Part shown: one piece after another, positions 9,818-18,017 of the stretch
Numbering within the stretch: position 1 is the stretch's first letter
Layout of the letters: each line of letters starts with the position of its first letter
DNA from: an uncultured Roseobacter sp.
GTDB taxonomy: Bacteria > Pseudomonadota > Alphaproteobacteria > Rhodobacterales > Rhodobacteraceae
Reading direction: 5' to 3'
Assembly (NCBI GenBank): GCA_947501635.1
Contig: CANMWT010000019.1
Coordinates: 1 to 46,894, forward strand
Length of the DNA stretch: 46,894 bases
The notes under the pieces: model-generated
The model's database searches: none
Told to the model about the DNA's origin: nothing
The model's input: the letters and a program-made list of their open reading frames with translations, nothing else
Position numbers and translations under genes: made by a program

Positions 9818-10210
9818 CTAATTCGTTTGGTACACCAGCCACGCCCAAATCATCACGACATAGGTCAACTGGTGCAGCGCCTGATCGACACCGGCTGCGC
9901 GCCAGAAAGCGGCATCGGCGGGCGTCAGTTTTTGCGTAGCGGTGTAGCGCCCCTTCAGCCAGTCAATGTGGAAGTGAACGGCCCACTCGATTAAAATCAC
10001 CGGAATGATGAAAGCAAAAGGCGTTCCAACCAAAGCAAACGCCAAGAGCGAACCCGCCGCATGTACGCCTGCGTGCAAAAACCTTCCGAAGTGAACGTAG
10101 GTCTCTCTTCCGTCCAGCATTATCCGTGTTTGCAGAAAGTAATCCGCAAACATATGCTTTGCCTGCAGTAAACACAGCAGTACAAGCAAAGCACTGGCGC
10201 TCTCACTCAA
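9818..10210 (-). CDS. DUF3307-type small membrane protein
   Basis: About 130 residues with three to four hydrophobic segments. The conserved opening resembles the DUF3307 family (LLCLLQAKHMFADYFLQTR, then GRFLHAGVHAAG, EWAVHFHIDWLKG and VDQALHQLTYVVM). The polar residues inside the hydrophobic stretches (HMFADYFLQT, HFHIDW) are characteristic. The function of the family is unknown. Three non-ATG starts are possible (TTG 10228, GTG 10213, TTG 10210). The AAAGGA at 10217-10222 lies six bases before TTG 10210, which is why that start is given. It stands alone, facing away from the sugar operon. Confidence 0.75.
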   Translation of the reverse strand: MSESASALLVLLCLLQAKHMFADYFLQTRIMLDGRETYVHFGRFLHAGVHAAGSLLAFALVGTPFAFIIPVILIEWAVHFHIDWLKGRYTATQKLTPADAAFWRAAGVDQALHQLTYVVMIWAWLVYQTN

Positions 10211-10222
10211 CACGTATCCTTT

Positions 10223-10236
10223 CACCAACGTTGGTG
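10223..10236. promoter_or_regulatory. Perfect 14-bp palindrome CACCAACGTTGGTG
   Basis: A perfect inverted repeat lies directly at the 5' end of the DUF3307 gene, overlapping the most upstream possible start and next to its ribosome site. It could be an operator or an mRNA hairpin affecting translation; neither is shown. Confidence 0.35.
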
Positions 10237-10389
10237 TGGTTTCAAGTTAATGCGATGTCCGTCAGTCTGTAAATCCACGAACTGAACAATTGTTGTTTGA
10301 AAACACTTTGTTTTCCATTAAAAAATTTGACGCAATACCCATAAGAGGCATTTTTGGCACGGTTTTGCAGTCGTGCCGCATACGGTTTC

Positions 10390-11493
10390 TTACGCGCCAC
10401 GATAGAGAAGAGACACACCGTCTGTAAAGATATGAACCTTGGCCGGGTCCGCTGTCATCTTCAACTCCTGCCCCTTGGCGTTGGCATGAATACCCTGCAG
10501 CTTCCCGATCACCGGCGCGGTGTCGTGTGCTGCTTTTTCGAAATAGAGCTGTGTGACTTCGCCCAATGCCTCGACAATCTCTACACGGCCGGCGAAGGCG
10601 TATTCGTCACTCTCGGTAGGCAACATGTCTTCCGGCCGGATACCCACATTGACCTTGCGACCCTTGTCGCCTTCCTGTGTGGGAATGTTTGCACGGATCA
10701 ACCCACTGCCTGAGTCCACCCTCACTTTGGTGACAGCGCCTGTCTCCACTATCTCACCCGGCATGAGGTTCATCGCAGGCGAGCCGATGAATTGGGCTAC
10801 AAACTCGTTTTGCGGTGTCTCGTAAAGTTCGAGCGGTGTGCCCACCTGCGCGATACCCTTGTTCGCAAGCACCACAATCCGGCTTGCCAATGTCATGGCT
10901 TCGACCTGATCGTGGGTCACATAGATCATCGTCGAGTTGGGCATGCTTTCCTTCAGTTGCGCAATTTCGATCCGCGTGGCGACACGCAGGGACGCATCAA
11001 GGTTCGACAGCGGTTCGTCAAAAAGATAGACCTTGGGATCGCGCACAATTGACCGCCCGATTGCCACACGCTGTCGCTGCCCGCCGGAAAGCGCCTTGGG
11101 CAGACGATCAAGATAATCATCAAGCTGCAGCACTTTGGCCGCGCGCGAAACGGCCGCGTCAATCTCTTCCTTGGACTTCTTCGCCAGCTTGAGCGCAAAA
11201 GCCATGTTGTCGCGCACGGTCATATGCGGGTAGAGCGCATATGACTGGAACACCATTGCAATACCACGCTGCGCAGGCGGTACGTCGTTCATGCGCTGGC
11301 CATCGATAAGAAGCTCTCCGGATGTAATCTTTTCCAATCCTGCTATCATGCGCAACAGGGTGGACTTTCCACATCCCGAAGGCCCCACAAAAACAATAAG
11401 CTCACCCGTTTCGATATCCAGATTGATGTTCTTGAGCACTTCGACATTGCCACCATACGCCTTGCCGACGTCCGTCAGATTTAGATTGGCCAT
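10390..11493 (-). CDS. aglK: Alpha-glucoside ABC transporter ATPase (AglK/UgpC type)
   Basis: The 367-residue ATPase powers sugar import by the AglEFG transporter. It shows Walker A GPSGCGKST (about 38-46), Q-loop MVFQSYALYPHMT, signature LSGGQRQRVAIGRS, Walker B VYLFDEPLSNLD and H-loop YVTHDQVEAMT. A C-terminal regulatory OB-type region follows (from about 235; GIRPEDM). This layout is typical of MalK/UgpC proteins of the CUT1 family. It is last in the operon, with its start preceded by GGGAGG. The gene order E-F-G-A-K matches the rhizobial agl operon, which supports the name. Confidence 0.92.
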   Translation of the reverse strand: MANLNLTDVGKAYGGNVEVLKNINLDIETGELIVFVGPSGCGKSTLLRMIAGLEKITSGELLIDGQRMNDVPPAQRGIAMVFQSYALYPHMTVRDNMAFALKLAKKSKEEIDAAVSRAAKVLQLDDYLDRLPKALSGGQRQRVAIGRSIVRDPKVYLFDEPLSNLDASLRVATRIEIAQLKESMPNSTMIYVTHDQVEAMTLASRIVVLANKGIAQVGTPLELYETPQNEFVAQFIGSPAMNLMPGEIVETGAVTKVRVDSGSGLIRANIPTQEGDKGRKVNVGIRPEDMLPTESDEYAFAGRVEIVEALGEVTQLYFEKAAHDTAPVIGKLQGIHANAKGQELKMTADPAKVHIFTDGVSLLYRGA

Positions 11494-11520
11494 TTTTTAC
11501 GTCCCTCCCAAGACGCGGGT

Positions 11521-13173
11521 TTAGTCTTGTTTGATGGCAAGGCAGACCTGCCATGGGCCAAGATGCAGTTTGAAATCTGGGCTTGGCGTGGCACCGCCAA
11601 GTTCATGCCCGATTGTCAGCCAGTCACCTGCGGGCATTCCGTGCATGGACGGCGTATCCGACAGGTTGAAAGCGCAAAAGATCGTCTCGCCCTCATGCTC
11701 TCGCGTAAACTGCAGGACATCGCCGTAAGCAAAAACGCCGCCATGCTTCCCTTTGACTAGCGACGGATGCGCTTTGCGGAATGCGATCGCCCGGCGGTAG
11801 TGATGAAGTATGGCGCCCGGTTCTTCTTCCTGCACCTCGACACAGCGGTTCAGGTGGTCGTGGCTGACAGGCAACCAAGGGAAGCCATCGGAAAAACCGC
11901 CGTTCTGATCATGTGCTTCCCATACCATCGGCGTGCGGCAGCCATCGCGCCCCTTGAACTCGGGCCAAAAGGTGATGCCATAGGGGTCTTGCAGGTCTTC
12001 AAAGGCCACATCAGCCTCGGGCAGTCCTAACTCTTCGCCCTGATACAGACAAACCGATCCCCGCAAGCACATGATAAGCGTTGCGAAAAGACGCAAAGCC
12101 TGTGGGGGCAGTTCCCAGCGCGAAGCGTGACGGATCACATCATGATTGGAGAACGCCCAGCACGGCCAGCCATCACGTCCGACGCGGCCCAGTTCGTCAA
12201 ACACTTCGGCCACGCGCGTGGCGTCCAGTTTGGTCTTTGCCAAAAACTCGAAAGCATAACACATATGCACCATTTCGGGTCCTGACGTGTATTCGCCAAG
12301 CAACTCCAGTCCGCGTTGTGCGTCCCCCACCTCGCCCACACAGGCGGCTGCGGGGTACTCGTCCAGAAGCGCACGAAACCGTTTCAGGAACTCAAGGTTT
12401 TCAGGCTGGTTTTTCGAGTGGATATGTTCCTGATGATTATAGGGGTTCACCGACGGCGCGATGTTGTCGTTGCGACGTTCTTTGGGCAAAGGCGGGTTAT
12501 CGCGCAGGTCCTTGTCGGCATAGTAGAAGTTGATCGTGTCGAGCCTGAAACCATCAACGCCGCGATCCAGCCAGAACCGCGTTGTGGCCAAAAGCGCGTT
12601 TTGCACGTCTTCGTTATGAAAGTTGAGGTCCGGTTGTTCGACCAGAAAATTGTGGAGGTAGTACTGCTCGCGCCCCGCATCCCATTGCCACGCCGGGCCG
12701 CCAAAAATGGACAGCCAGTTGTTGGGTGGAGTGCCATCGGGCTTTGGATCAGACCAGACGTACCAATCCGCTTTCGCGTTGGTGCGGTCAGATTGACTTT
12801 CGACAAACCACGGATGCTGATCCGACGTATGGCTCAACACCAGATCGATCATCACCTTCAATCCGTGCTGATGGGCGGTTTCCACGACGATGTCGAAATC
12901 TGCCAGAGTTCCGAACATCGGGTCAACGTCGCAATAATCGCTGACGTCATAGCCGAAATCCTTCATCGGTGACGTAAAAAAAGGAGAGATCCAGATCGCG
13001 TCAACGCCCAGAGAGGCGATGTATCCCATCCGTTGGGCAATCCCCAGCAGGTCACCTATGCCGTCGCCGTTGCTGTCTTGAAAACTGCGTGGGTAGATCT
13101 GATAGATGACAGCACCGCGCCACCAATCCTTATCGACGGCACTAAGGTGCAGATTGTGTTCCATCTGTCCCAT
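11521..13173 (-). CDS. aglA: GH13 alpha-glucosidase (AglA type)
   Basis: The 550-residue cytoplasmic enzyme hydrolyses alpha-glucosides such as maltose, sucrose or trehalose after import. It has the GH13 (beta/alpha)8 fold with all conserved regions: DLVLSHTSDQHPWF, GFRLDTINF (nucleophile Asp212), CVGEVGD (acid/base Glu281) and FSNHDVIR (Asp345). The QIYPRSFQDSNGDGIGD opening is that of oligo-1,6-glucosidase/alpha-glucosidase relatives. There is no signal peptide. It lies between the permease and ATPase genes of the agl operon. A second ATG three codons in (MEHNLHL) is an equally possible start. Confidence 0.93.
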   Translation of the reverse strand: MGQMEHNLHLSAVDKDWWRGAVIYQIYPRSFQDSNGDGIGDLLGIAQRMGYIASLGVDAIWISPFFTSPMKDFGYDVSDYCDVDPMFGTLADFDIVVETAHQHGLKVMIDLVLSHTSDQHPWFVESQSDRTNAKADWYVWSDPKPDGTPPNNWLSIFGGPAWQWDAGREQYYLHNFLVEQPDLNFHNEDVQNALLATTRFWLDRGVDGFRLDTINFYYADKDLRDNPPLPKERRNDNIAPSVNPYNHQEHIHSKNQPENLEFLKRFRALLDEYPAAACVGEVGDAQRGLELLGEYTSGPEMVHMCYAFEFLAKTKLDATRVAEVFDELGRVGRDGWPCWAFSNHDVIRHASRWELPPQALRLFATLIMCLRGSVCLYQGEELGLPEADVAFEDLQDPYGITFWPEFKGRDGCRTPMVWEAHDQNGGFSDGFPWLPVSHDHLNRCVEVQEEEPGAILHHYRRAIAFRKAHPSLVKGKHGGVFAYGDVLQFTREHEGETIFCAFNLSDTPSMHGMPAGDWLTIGHELGGATPSPDFKLHLGPWQVCLAIKQD

Positions 13174-13188
13174 GGAGCTATGACTCTC

Positions 13189-14313
13189 TTACTTGACTGA
13201 GCCGGCCAGAAGACCGCGCACCAGATATCGTTGCATTGTGAAAAAGACGATCAGTGGCACGGCGATCGAGATAAAGGCGGCACCGGCCAGAATGCCCCAG
13301 TCCCCCCCGCGAGAGCCGAGCAGATCATCCGCGATTTTTACCGTCATGACCCAGCTTTCAGAGTTCGAGGGCAAAAACACTTTGGCCACCAGCAGATCGT
13401 TCCAGACCCACAGGAATTGGAAAATGGCGAAGGAGGCCAAGGCCGGAAAGCTGAGCGGTAGCACGATCTTGGTAAAGACCTGAAAATCCGTCGCCCCATC
13501 GACTTTGGCGCTTTCGATGATGTCGCGCGGAAGGCCCACCATATAATTACGCAACAGATAAATGGCGAGCGGCAGGCCAAAGCCGGTATGCGCCATCCAG
13601 ATGCCCAGAAAGCTCTGGCCAATGCCCACTTTGTTGTGCAGTTGCAAAAGCGGCACGAGCGCAAGTTGCAAAGGCACAACCAACAGTCCGACCACCATGG
13701 CAATCAAAAGGCCCCTGCCCTTAAAGTCCATCCACGCCAGCGCATAGGCAGCAAATGCGGCGATCAGTATCGGAATGATGGTTGCGGGAATTGTTACCGT
13801 AAACGTGTTGATAAAGGCCACGTCCATCCCGTTCGAAAAGAGGATCGTCCGGTAATTGTCCAACGAGAAGCTCGGCGGCGTCGCAGTCGAATAATAGATG
13901 TTGGGATCACGTTTGATTTCCTGCGGATTTCTGTACACAAAATCGCCGTTGGCCTGCACGGTGAGTGTGCGGTCGCGGCGCAAGTCAGCCGTTTCCCCGG
14001 GGGCAAATGCCGTGGGCTGCGCGCGCCGCCCGCCAAACCGCAGAATTTCACCCTCGCCACCCGCGAAAATGTTGCCCTCGATCACAAAGAAGTCGCCGTC
14101 CCGGCGAGCTTCGGAGGCTGGTATGCTCGACTGGTAGTTCTGCTCGACCGCGAATGGCGACAGCCACCAACCAGATGCCGTGATCTGATCCCGGTCGCGG
14201 AAGGAAGACACCAAAAGCCCCACGGTCGGGATCAACCAGAGCACGACCAGAAAAACAACCGATAGATTAACGGCCCAACCCAGTGCGGATTTTGTACCTG
14301 CGATGTTGTCCAT
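13189..14313 (-). CDS. aglG: Alpha-glucoside ABC transporter permease (AglG type)
   Basis: A 374-residue inner-membrane permease. The first membrane segment (about 13-35) is followed by an unusually long periplasmic loop of about 110 residues (ASGWWLSP to PSFSLDNYRT). Then come five more segments, with the EAA coupling loop ESAKVDGATDFQVFTKIVLP for ATPase docking. The long loop is a feature of AglG-like CUT1 permeases and makes the protein longer than the usual ~280 residues. Its start overlaps the aglF stop by one base (TAATG). Confidence 0.9.
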   Translation of the reverse strand: MDNIAGTKSALGWAVNLSVVFLVVLWLIPTVGLLVSSFRDRDQITASGWWLSPFAVEQNYQSSIPASEARRDGDFFVIEGNIFAGGEGEILRFGGRRAQPTAFAPGETADLRRDRTLTVQANGDFVYRNPQEIKRDPNIYYSTATPPSFSLDNYRTILFSNGMDVAFINTFTVTIPATIIPILIAAFAAYALAWMDFKGRGLLIAMVVGLLVVPLQLALVPLLQLHNKVGIGQSFLGIWMAHTGFGLPLAIYLLRNYMVGLPRDIIESAKVDGATDFQVFTKIVLPLSFPALASFAIFQFLWVWNDLLVAKVFLPSNSESWVMTVKIADDLLGSRGGDWGILAGAAFISIAVPLIVFFTMQRYLVRGLLAGSVK

Positions 14314-15293
14314 TATCTCATCTCCGCGCGGGCTTGACGGATGTTCCAGATCATCACAGGCAAAACCACGATCATGATAACGAATGCCACCGCCGTCGCG
14401 CGTCCATCATCGCGGAACATATACGACATCATATAGCTGGGCAGGATCTCGGTTCCGAAGTTGCCGCCCGTCATCGTGTAGACGATATCAAAGACTTTGA
14501 GCACAAGAATGGTAATCGTGGTCCAGACCACGACGATGGTACCCATGATCTGCGGCACTTTTATTTTAAAGAAAACCTGAAACGGATTGGCACCATCAAT
14601 GATCGCGGCTTCAACAGTTTCTTCGGGTATACCGCGCAAGGCTGCAGACAGGATCACCATGGCAAAGCCTGTTTGTATCCAGATCAGAATGACCATCAGG
14701 AAAAAGTTGTTCCAGAACTGCAACTGCAACACATCCAATGGCTCTTGCGCGCCGAAAAACTCACGCACAGCGTTGATAAGCCCGATGTCGGCGTTGTTGG
14801 CATAGACAAACTTCCAGATCAGCGAGGCCCCGACAAAGGAGATCGCCATGGGCATGAAGATCAGCGATTTTGCGATATTGCCCCAGCTAAGCCGATCCGT
14901 AAGCTGTGCCACCAGCAGACCCAGAAATGTTGCGGCGGCAGGCACAAAAAGTACCCAGAGAAAGTTGTTGAACAAAGCCGTCTGAAAGCCTTCGTCGGCA
15001 AACATGACCGAATAGTTGCCGAACCCGATAAACTCGTCGCCCGACCGGTTGTAGAGCGAGCGCAAAAAAGAACCGACCACCGGATAGACAAGGTACAGCC
15101 CCAGAGCCAGCATCGCCGGGAAGAGAAAGAGCCAGGGCCGCACCAGATTGGCGCGGTTGATGTTGATGCCCGGGTTTGGACCTTTCGCCGGAAAGATCAC
15201 CTTGTCCAGTATCAGGTTGGAAACGAAGAAATATCCAACGCAACCCCCGACACCGATCACGATCGTCAGCATGCCTTGTACGAGCGGCGACAT
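14313..15293 (-). CDS. aglF: Alpha-glucoside ABC transporter permease (AglF type)
   Basis: A 326-residue inner-membrane permease with about seven to eight hydrophobic segments. The EAA motif is EAAIIDGANPFQVFFKIKVP. An extra N-terminal segment (residues 5-27) precedes the conserved MalF-like core (LFLFPAMLALGLYLVYPV). It pairs with AglG to form the channel. A strong AGGAGG precedes the ATG. A stem-loop (15322-15352) separates it from the binding-protein gene, a common arrangement that lets the binding protein be made in excess. Confidence 0.91.
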   Translation of the reverse strand: MSPLVQGMLTIVIGVGGCVGYFFVSNLILDKVIFPAKGPNPGININRANLVRPWLFLFPAMLALGLYLVYPVVGSFLRSLYNRSGDEFIGFGNYSVMFADEGFQTALFNNFLWVLFVPAAATFLGLLVAQLTDRLSWGNIAKSLIFMPMAISFVGASLIWKFVYANNADIGLINAVREFFGAQEPLDVLQLQFWNNFFLMVILIWIQTGFAMVILSAALRGIPEETVEAAIIDGANPFQVFFKIKVPQIMGTIVVVWTTITILVLKVFDIVYTMTGGNFGTEILPSYMMSYMFRDDGRATAVAFVIMIVVLPVMIWNIRQARAEMR

Positions 15294-15321
15294 TAGGCTC
15301 TCCTCCTAGCGCTGTATCAGA

Positions 15322-15352
15322 CCGGACCAGCCAGAATAATCGGCCGGTCCGG
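15322..15352 (-). terminator. Intercistronic stem-loop between aglE and aglF
   Basis: CCGGACC (15322-15328) pairs with GGTCCGG (15346-15352), and an inner GCC/GGC pair lengthens the stem. There is no U-run, so it is more likely an mRNA-stabilising or partial attenuating hairpin downstream of the binding-protein gene than a full terminator. Confidence 0.55.
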
Positions 15353-15366
15353 GTAGAAGGTCAGGC

Positions 15367-16722
15367 CTACTGGATCGCGTCCCAGCGTTCCTGAATGCCC
15401 TTGGCGACGGCGGCTGCATCCGCACCGGTGGTGTAGTCTACCATGCCGGTCCAGAACGCGCCGGCACCGATTTCGCCCGGCATCAAATCCGAGGCGTCAA
15501 AGCGGAATGTCGTCGCGTTGCTCAGAATTTCACCCTGGGCCCGCAAGCTGTCATCCACGTATACCGCCGGGTTAACGCCACCATGCGCCGTGATAAAGTT
15601 GCCTTGTGCCATCCAAAGCTCATGCGCGATCGGGGTCTTCAGCCATTCGATGAAGGCAAACGCCGCGTCTGACGGGTTGGTGATGGCTGCCAGTGTGCCA
15701 GCACCCAAAACCGGTTTGCCAAGGTCTTTGTCCGCGTAGGCAGGGAAGTAGAAAAAGTCGACATCTTCACCCTGCTGTGTGCCCTCGGGAAAGAATGCGG
15801 GGATAAAAGAGGCCTGCCGGTGCATGTAGCATTTAGGCGGGATTGAAAAGAGGCCCGCAGGACTGTCACGGAAATCGGTGCTTGCGACCGCTTCGGCTCC
15901 TCCGTCCACGTAATCTTCATTGCGAGCGAAGTAACCGTATTCCTCAATGGCGGCGACAATGCGCGGATCGTCGAACGGGATTTCGTTGGCAACCCACTGG
16001 TCATAAACTTCAGGCGGCTGCGTGCGCAGCAGCATGTCTTCGGTCCAGTCCGTCGCCGGCCAACCGGTAGCGGCCTGCGAGCCGATGCCGATGCACCACG
16101 GTGTTTCGCCGTCTTCAACGATCACATCTGTAAGCTCTTTCAACTCTTCCATCGTTTCCGGGATGTCATATCCGGCCTCGTCAAACGATGTTGGCGAATA
16201 CCAAACCAGCGATTTCACATCAGCACGGTAGAAAATCCCGTAGAGCTGTGCGTTGCCCTCCGGATCGGCATATGTCGCAAGATCCACCCATGATTGACCA
16301 GCGGAGTAGTTTTCGGCAATCCATTCCGCTGTCCCGTCCGGCAGGGGCGTCAGGTATCCTTTGGCCGCAAGATCGGCCGCCAGACCCGGCTGCGGAAAGA
16401 CCGCAATGTTCGGCGCTGAGCCCGATTGTGTCGAGATTACAATATCGTTTTCAAAGCTGTCGGACCCGTTGTAACGGACTTCAGCGCCCGTCGCTTCGGC
16501 AAAGTATGACAACGCCTTGTCTACCTGGACCTTTTCATTTCCGGTCCAGGTGCCGGTAACTTCCAGAACCTCACCAGTCAGATCATACTTGTCCGCAAAC
16601 GCTGTGTAACTGTCCCACGAAAAATCGCCCTCACCGACCGCGAAAGGCAAATGCCCGCCCGCATGGGCCGCACCCGCGAAAAGTGCCAGCGCCGCTGCGC
16701 TCGCGTAAAACCGTGCCGTCAT
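15367..16722 (-). CDS. aglE: Alpha-glucoside ABC transporter substrate-binding protein (AglE type)
   Basis: A 451-residue periplasmic sugar-binding protein of the CUT1 family. It opens with a signal peptide (MTARFYASAAALALFAGAAHA) and then shows the extracellular solute-binding fold (EVTGTWTGNEKVQVDKALSY, YNGSDSFENDIVI, GIGSQAATGWPATDW). The ATG at 16722 is chosen because GGAGGAAA lies just upstream; an ATG eight codons earlier lacks such a site. It is the first gene of the agl operon and is read from a promoter region shared with the divergent LacI-type regulator. Confidence 0.92.
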   Translation of the reverse strand: MTARFYASAAALALFAGAAHAGGHLPFAVGEGDFSWDSYTAFADKYDLTGEVLEVTGTWTGNEKVQVDKALSYFAEATGAEVRYNGSDSFENDIVISTQSGSAPNIAVFPQPGLAADLAAKGYLTPLPDGTAEWIAENYSAGQSWVDLATYADPEGNAQLYGIFYRADVKSLVWYSPTSFDEAGYDIPETMEELKELTDVIVEDGETPWCIGIGSQAATGWPATDWTEDMLLRTQPPEVYDQWVANEIPFDDPRIVAAIEEYGYFARNEDYVDGGAEAVASTDFRDSPAGLFSIPPKCYMHRQASFIPAFFPEGTQQGEDVDFFYFPAYADKDLGKPVLGAGTLAAITNPSDAAFAFIEWLKTPIAHELWMAQGNFITAHGGVNPAVYVDDSLRAQGEILSNATTFRFDASDLMPGEIGAGAFWTGMVDYTTGADAAAVAKGIQERWDAIQ

Positions 16723-16784
16723 GATTTCCTCCCATTGAACCAACATTTACGTCAGCTTTTTATCTTCCCAGCGCAGAATCGTTT

Positions 16785-16796
16785 CAAAGCGCTTTG
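16785..16796. promoter_or_regulatory. LacI-family operator CAAAGCGCTTTG
   Basis: A perfect 12-bp palindrome with the central CG typical of LacI-family operators sits 63 bp upstream of the aglE start and 175 bp upstream of the regulator's start. It is the obvious site for the adjacent LacI-type protein to control the agl operon and perhaps itself. The protein match is inferred. Confidence 0.7.
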
Positions 16797-16970
16797 GGTC
16801 CAAGAAAACTGGAGGAATGGAAAGATAGTGTCAACTGATGACGAACAGTAGATGCCCAGATTTTGGGCACTTTTTTAAGCGGCCCCAAGATGCCATTGTA
16901 AGGCGGAATCATCCGCGTGCCGCCCCCCCGGCATGCAGCGCTAATCTTGCACTGGGGCCAAGGCAACGAC

Positions 16971-18017
16971 ATGAACTTAAAAGAACTATCACGACGCCTT
17001 CAGTTGTCGCAAACCACGGTAAGCCGGGCATTAAACGGGTACCCCGAAGTAAGCGACAGCACGCGCAAACGCGTCGCAGATGCTGCGGCGAAATTCAACT
17101 ATAGTCCGAATGCCCGCGCCCAGACTCTGGCAACCGGCAAATCAAAATCCATCGGCCACATTATTGCGATGTCCAATCAGACCGAGCTTACCAACATGGT
17201 CTTTGCTGATTTCGTGGCAGGTGCCGGTCTGATCTATGGCGAACACGGCTATACGATGACGCTAAAAATCGTCCCCGACCGCGAGGAACCTGCAGCCTAC
17301 AGAGCCTTGTCGGAGCGTGGCACAGTGGACGGGGTGATTGTGCAGGCTCCGGCGTGCAACGATCCGCGCATTTCATGCCTTCTGTCGCTGGATATCCCAT
17401 TTGTGGTACACGGGCGTGCGTCTGATGTGAGCGCGCCCTATGCCTGGCTTGACGTGAACAACAAGCGGGCGATCGATACCGCGACAACACATCTCACCGA
17501 TCTGGGACACCGTCGTGTGGCCTTGGTAAACGGACGCGAGACACTGGATTTTGCCGCCCGCCGCCGCAGCGGATACGAGGCGGCGCTGCAACGTGCCGGA
17601 CTGCCCGTCGATCCGCGCCTGATGCGCTCGGGCGATATGTCAGAGCCCAACGGATATGACGCAGCGCGCGCTCTTCTGGATGAGAAACAGCCGCCATCGG
17701 CCTTTGTGGCATCTTCGGTGGTGCTGGCTTTGGGCGTGAAACGGGCGGTCGAAGAACGCGGCCTGCGTCTTGGTCAAGATGTGTCGCTCGTCTGCTTTGA
17801 CGATGATATATCCTATCTGCCAAATGCAGGAGAAAAACCCGTCTTCACGGCCATGCGGTCTTCTGTGCGCGCAGCGGGCGCTCGATGCGCGACATTGTTG
17901 CTGTCCCGGATCAACGCGCCGGACCAACCGCTACCGCAGGAGCTATGGGAGGCGGAACTTGTTCAGGGGCTATCGAGTGGGCCAGCGCCCGAGATACCCG
18001 CAGGAGCAACACCATGA
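16971..18017 (+). CDS. aglR: LacI-family sugar regulator (AglR type)
   Basis: The 348-residue regulator has an N-terminal LacI helix-turn-helix (MNLKELSRRLQLSQTTVSRALNGYPEVS) and hinge region (NYSPNARAQTLATGKS). A periplasmic-binding-protein-like effector domain follows (about 60-340). The start at 16971 places the HTH at the N-terminus as the family requires; an upstream in-frame ATG would add an unrelated lead. It is divergent from aglE and overlaps the beta-glucosidase gene by ATGA (18014-18017), so regulator and enzyme form one transcript. It probably represses agl until an alpha-glucoside binds. Confidence 0.92.
   Translation: MNLKELSRRLQLSQTTVSRALNGYPEVSDSTRKRVADAAAKFNYSPNARAQTLATGKSKSIGHIIAMSNQTELTNMVFADFVAGAGLIYGEHGYTMTLKIVPDREEPAAYRALSERGTVDGVIVQAPACNDPRISCLLSLDIPFVVHGRASDVSAPYAWLDVNNKRAIDTATTHLTDLGHRRVALVNGRETLDFAARRRSGYEAALQRAGLPVDPRLMRSGDMSEPNGYDAARALLDEKQPPSAFVASSVVLALGVKRAVEERGLRLGQDVSLVCFDDDISYLPNAGEKPVFTAMRSSVRAAGARCATLLLSRINAPDQPLPQELWEAELVQGLSSGPAPEIPAGATP

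Noticed and set aside
14283-15296. 337-codon plus-strand open frame
   Set aside because: Antisense to aglF; its composition (His, Asp and Arg rich) is a mirror of hydrophobic codons and has no domain. AglF has the permease EAA motif and a strong ribosome site.
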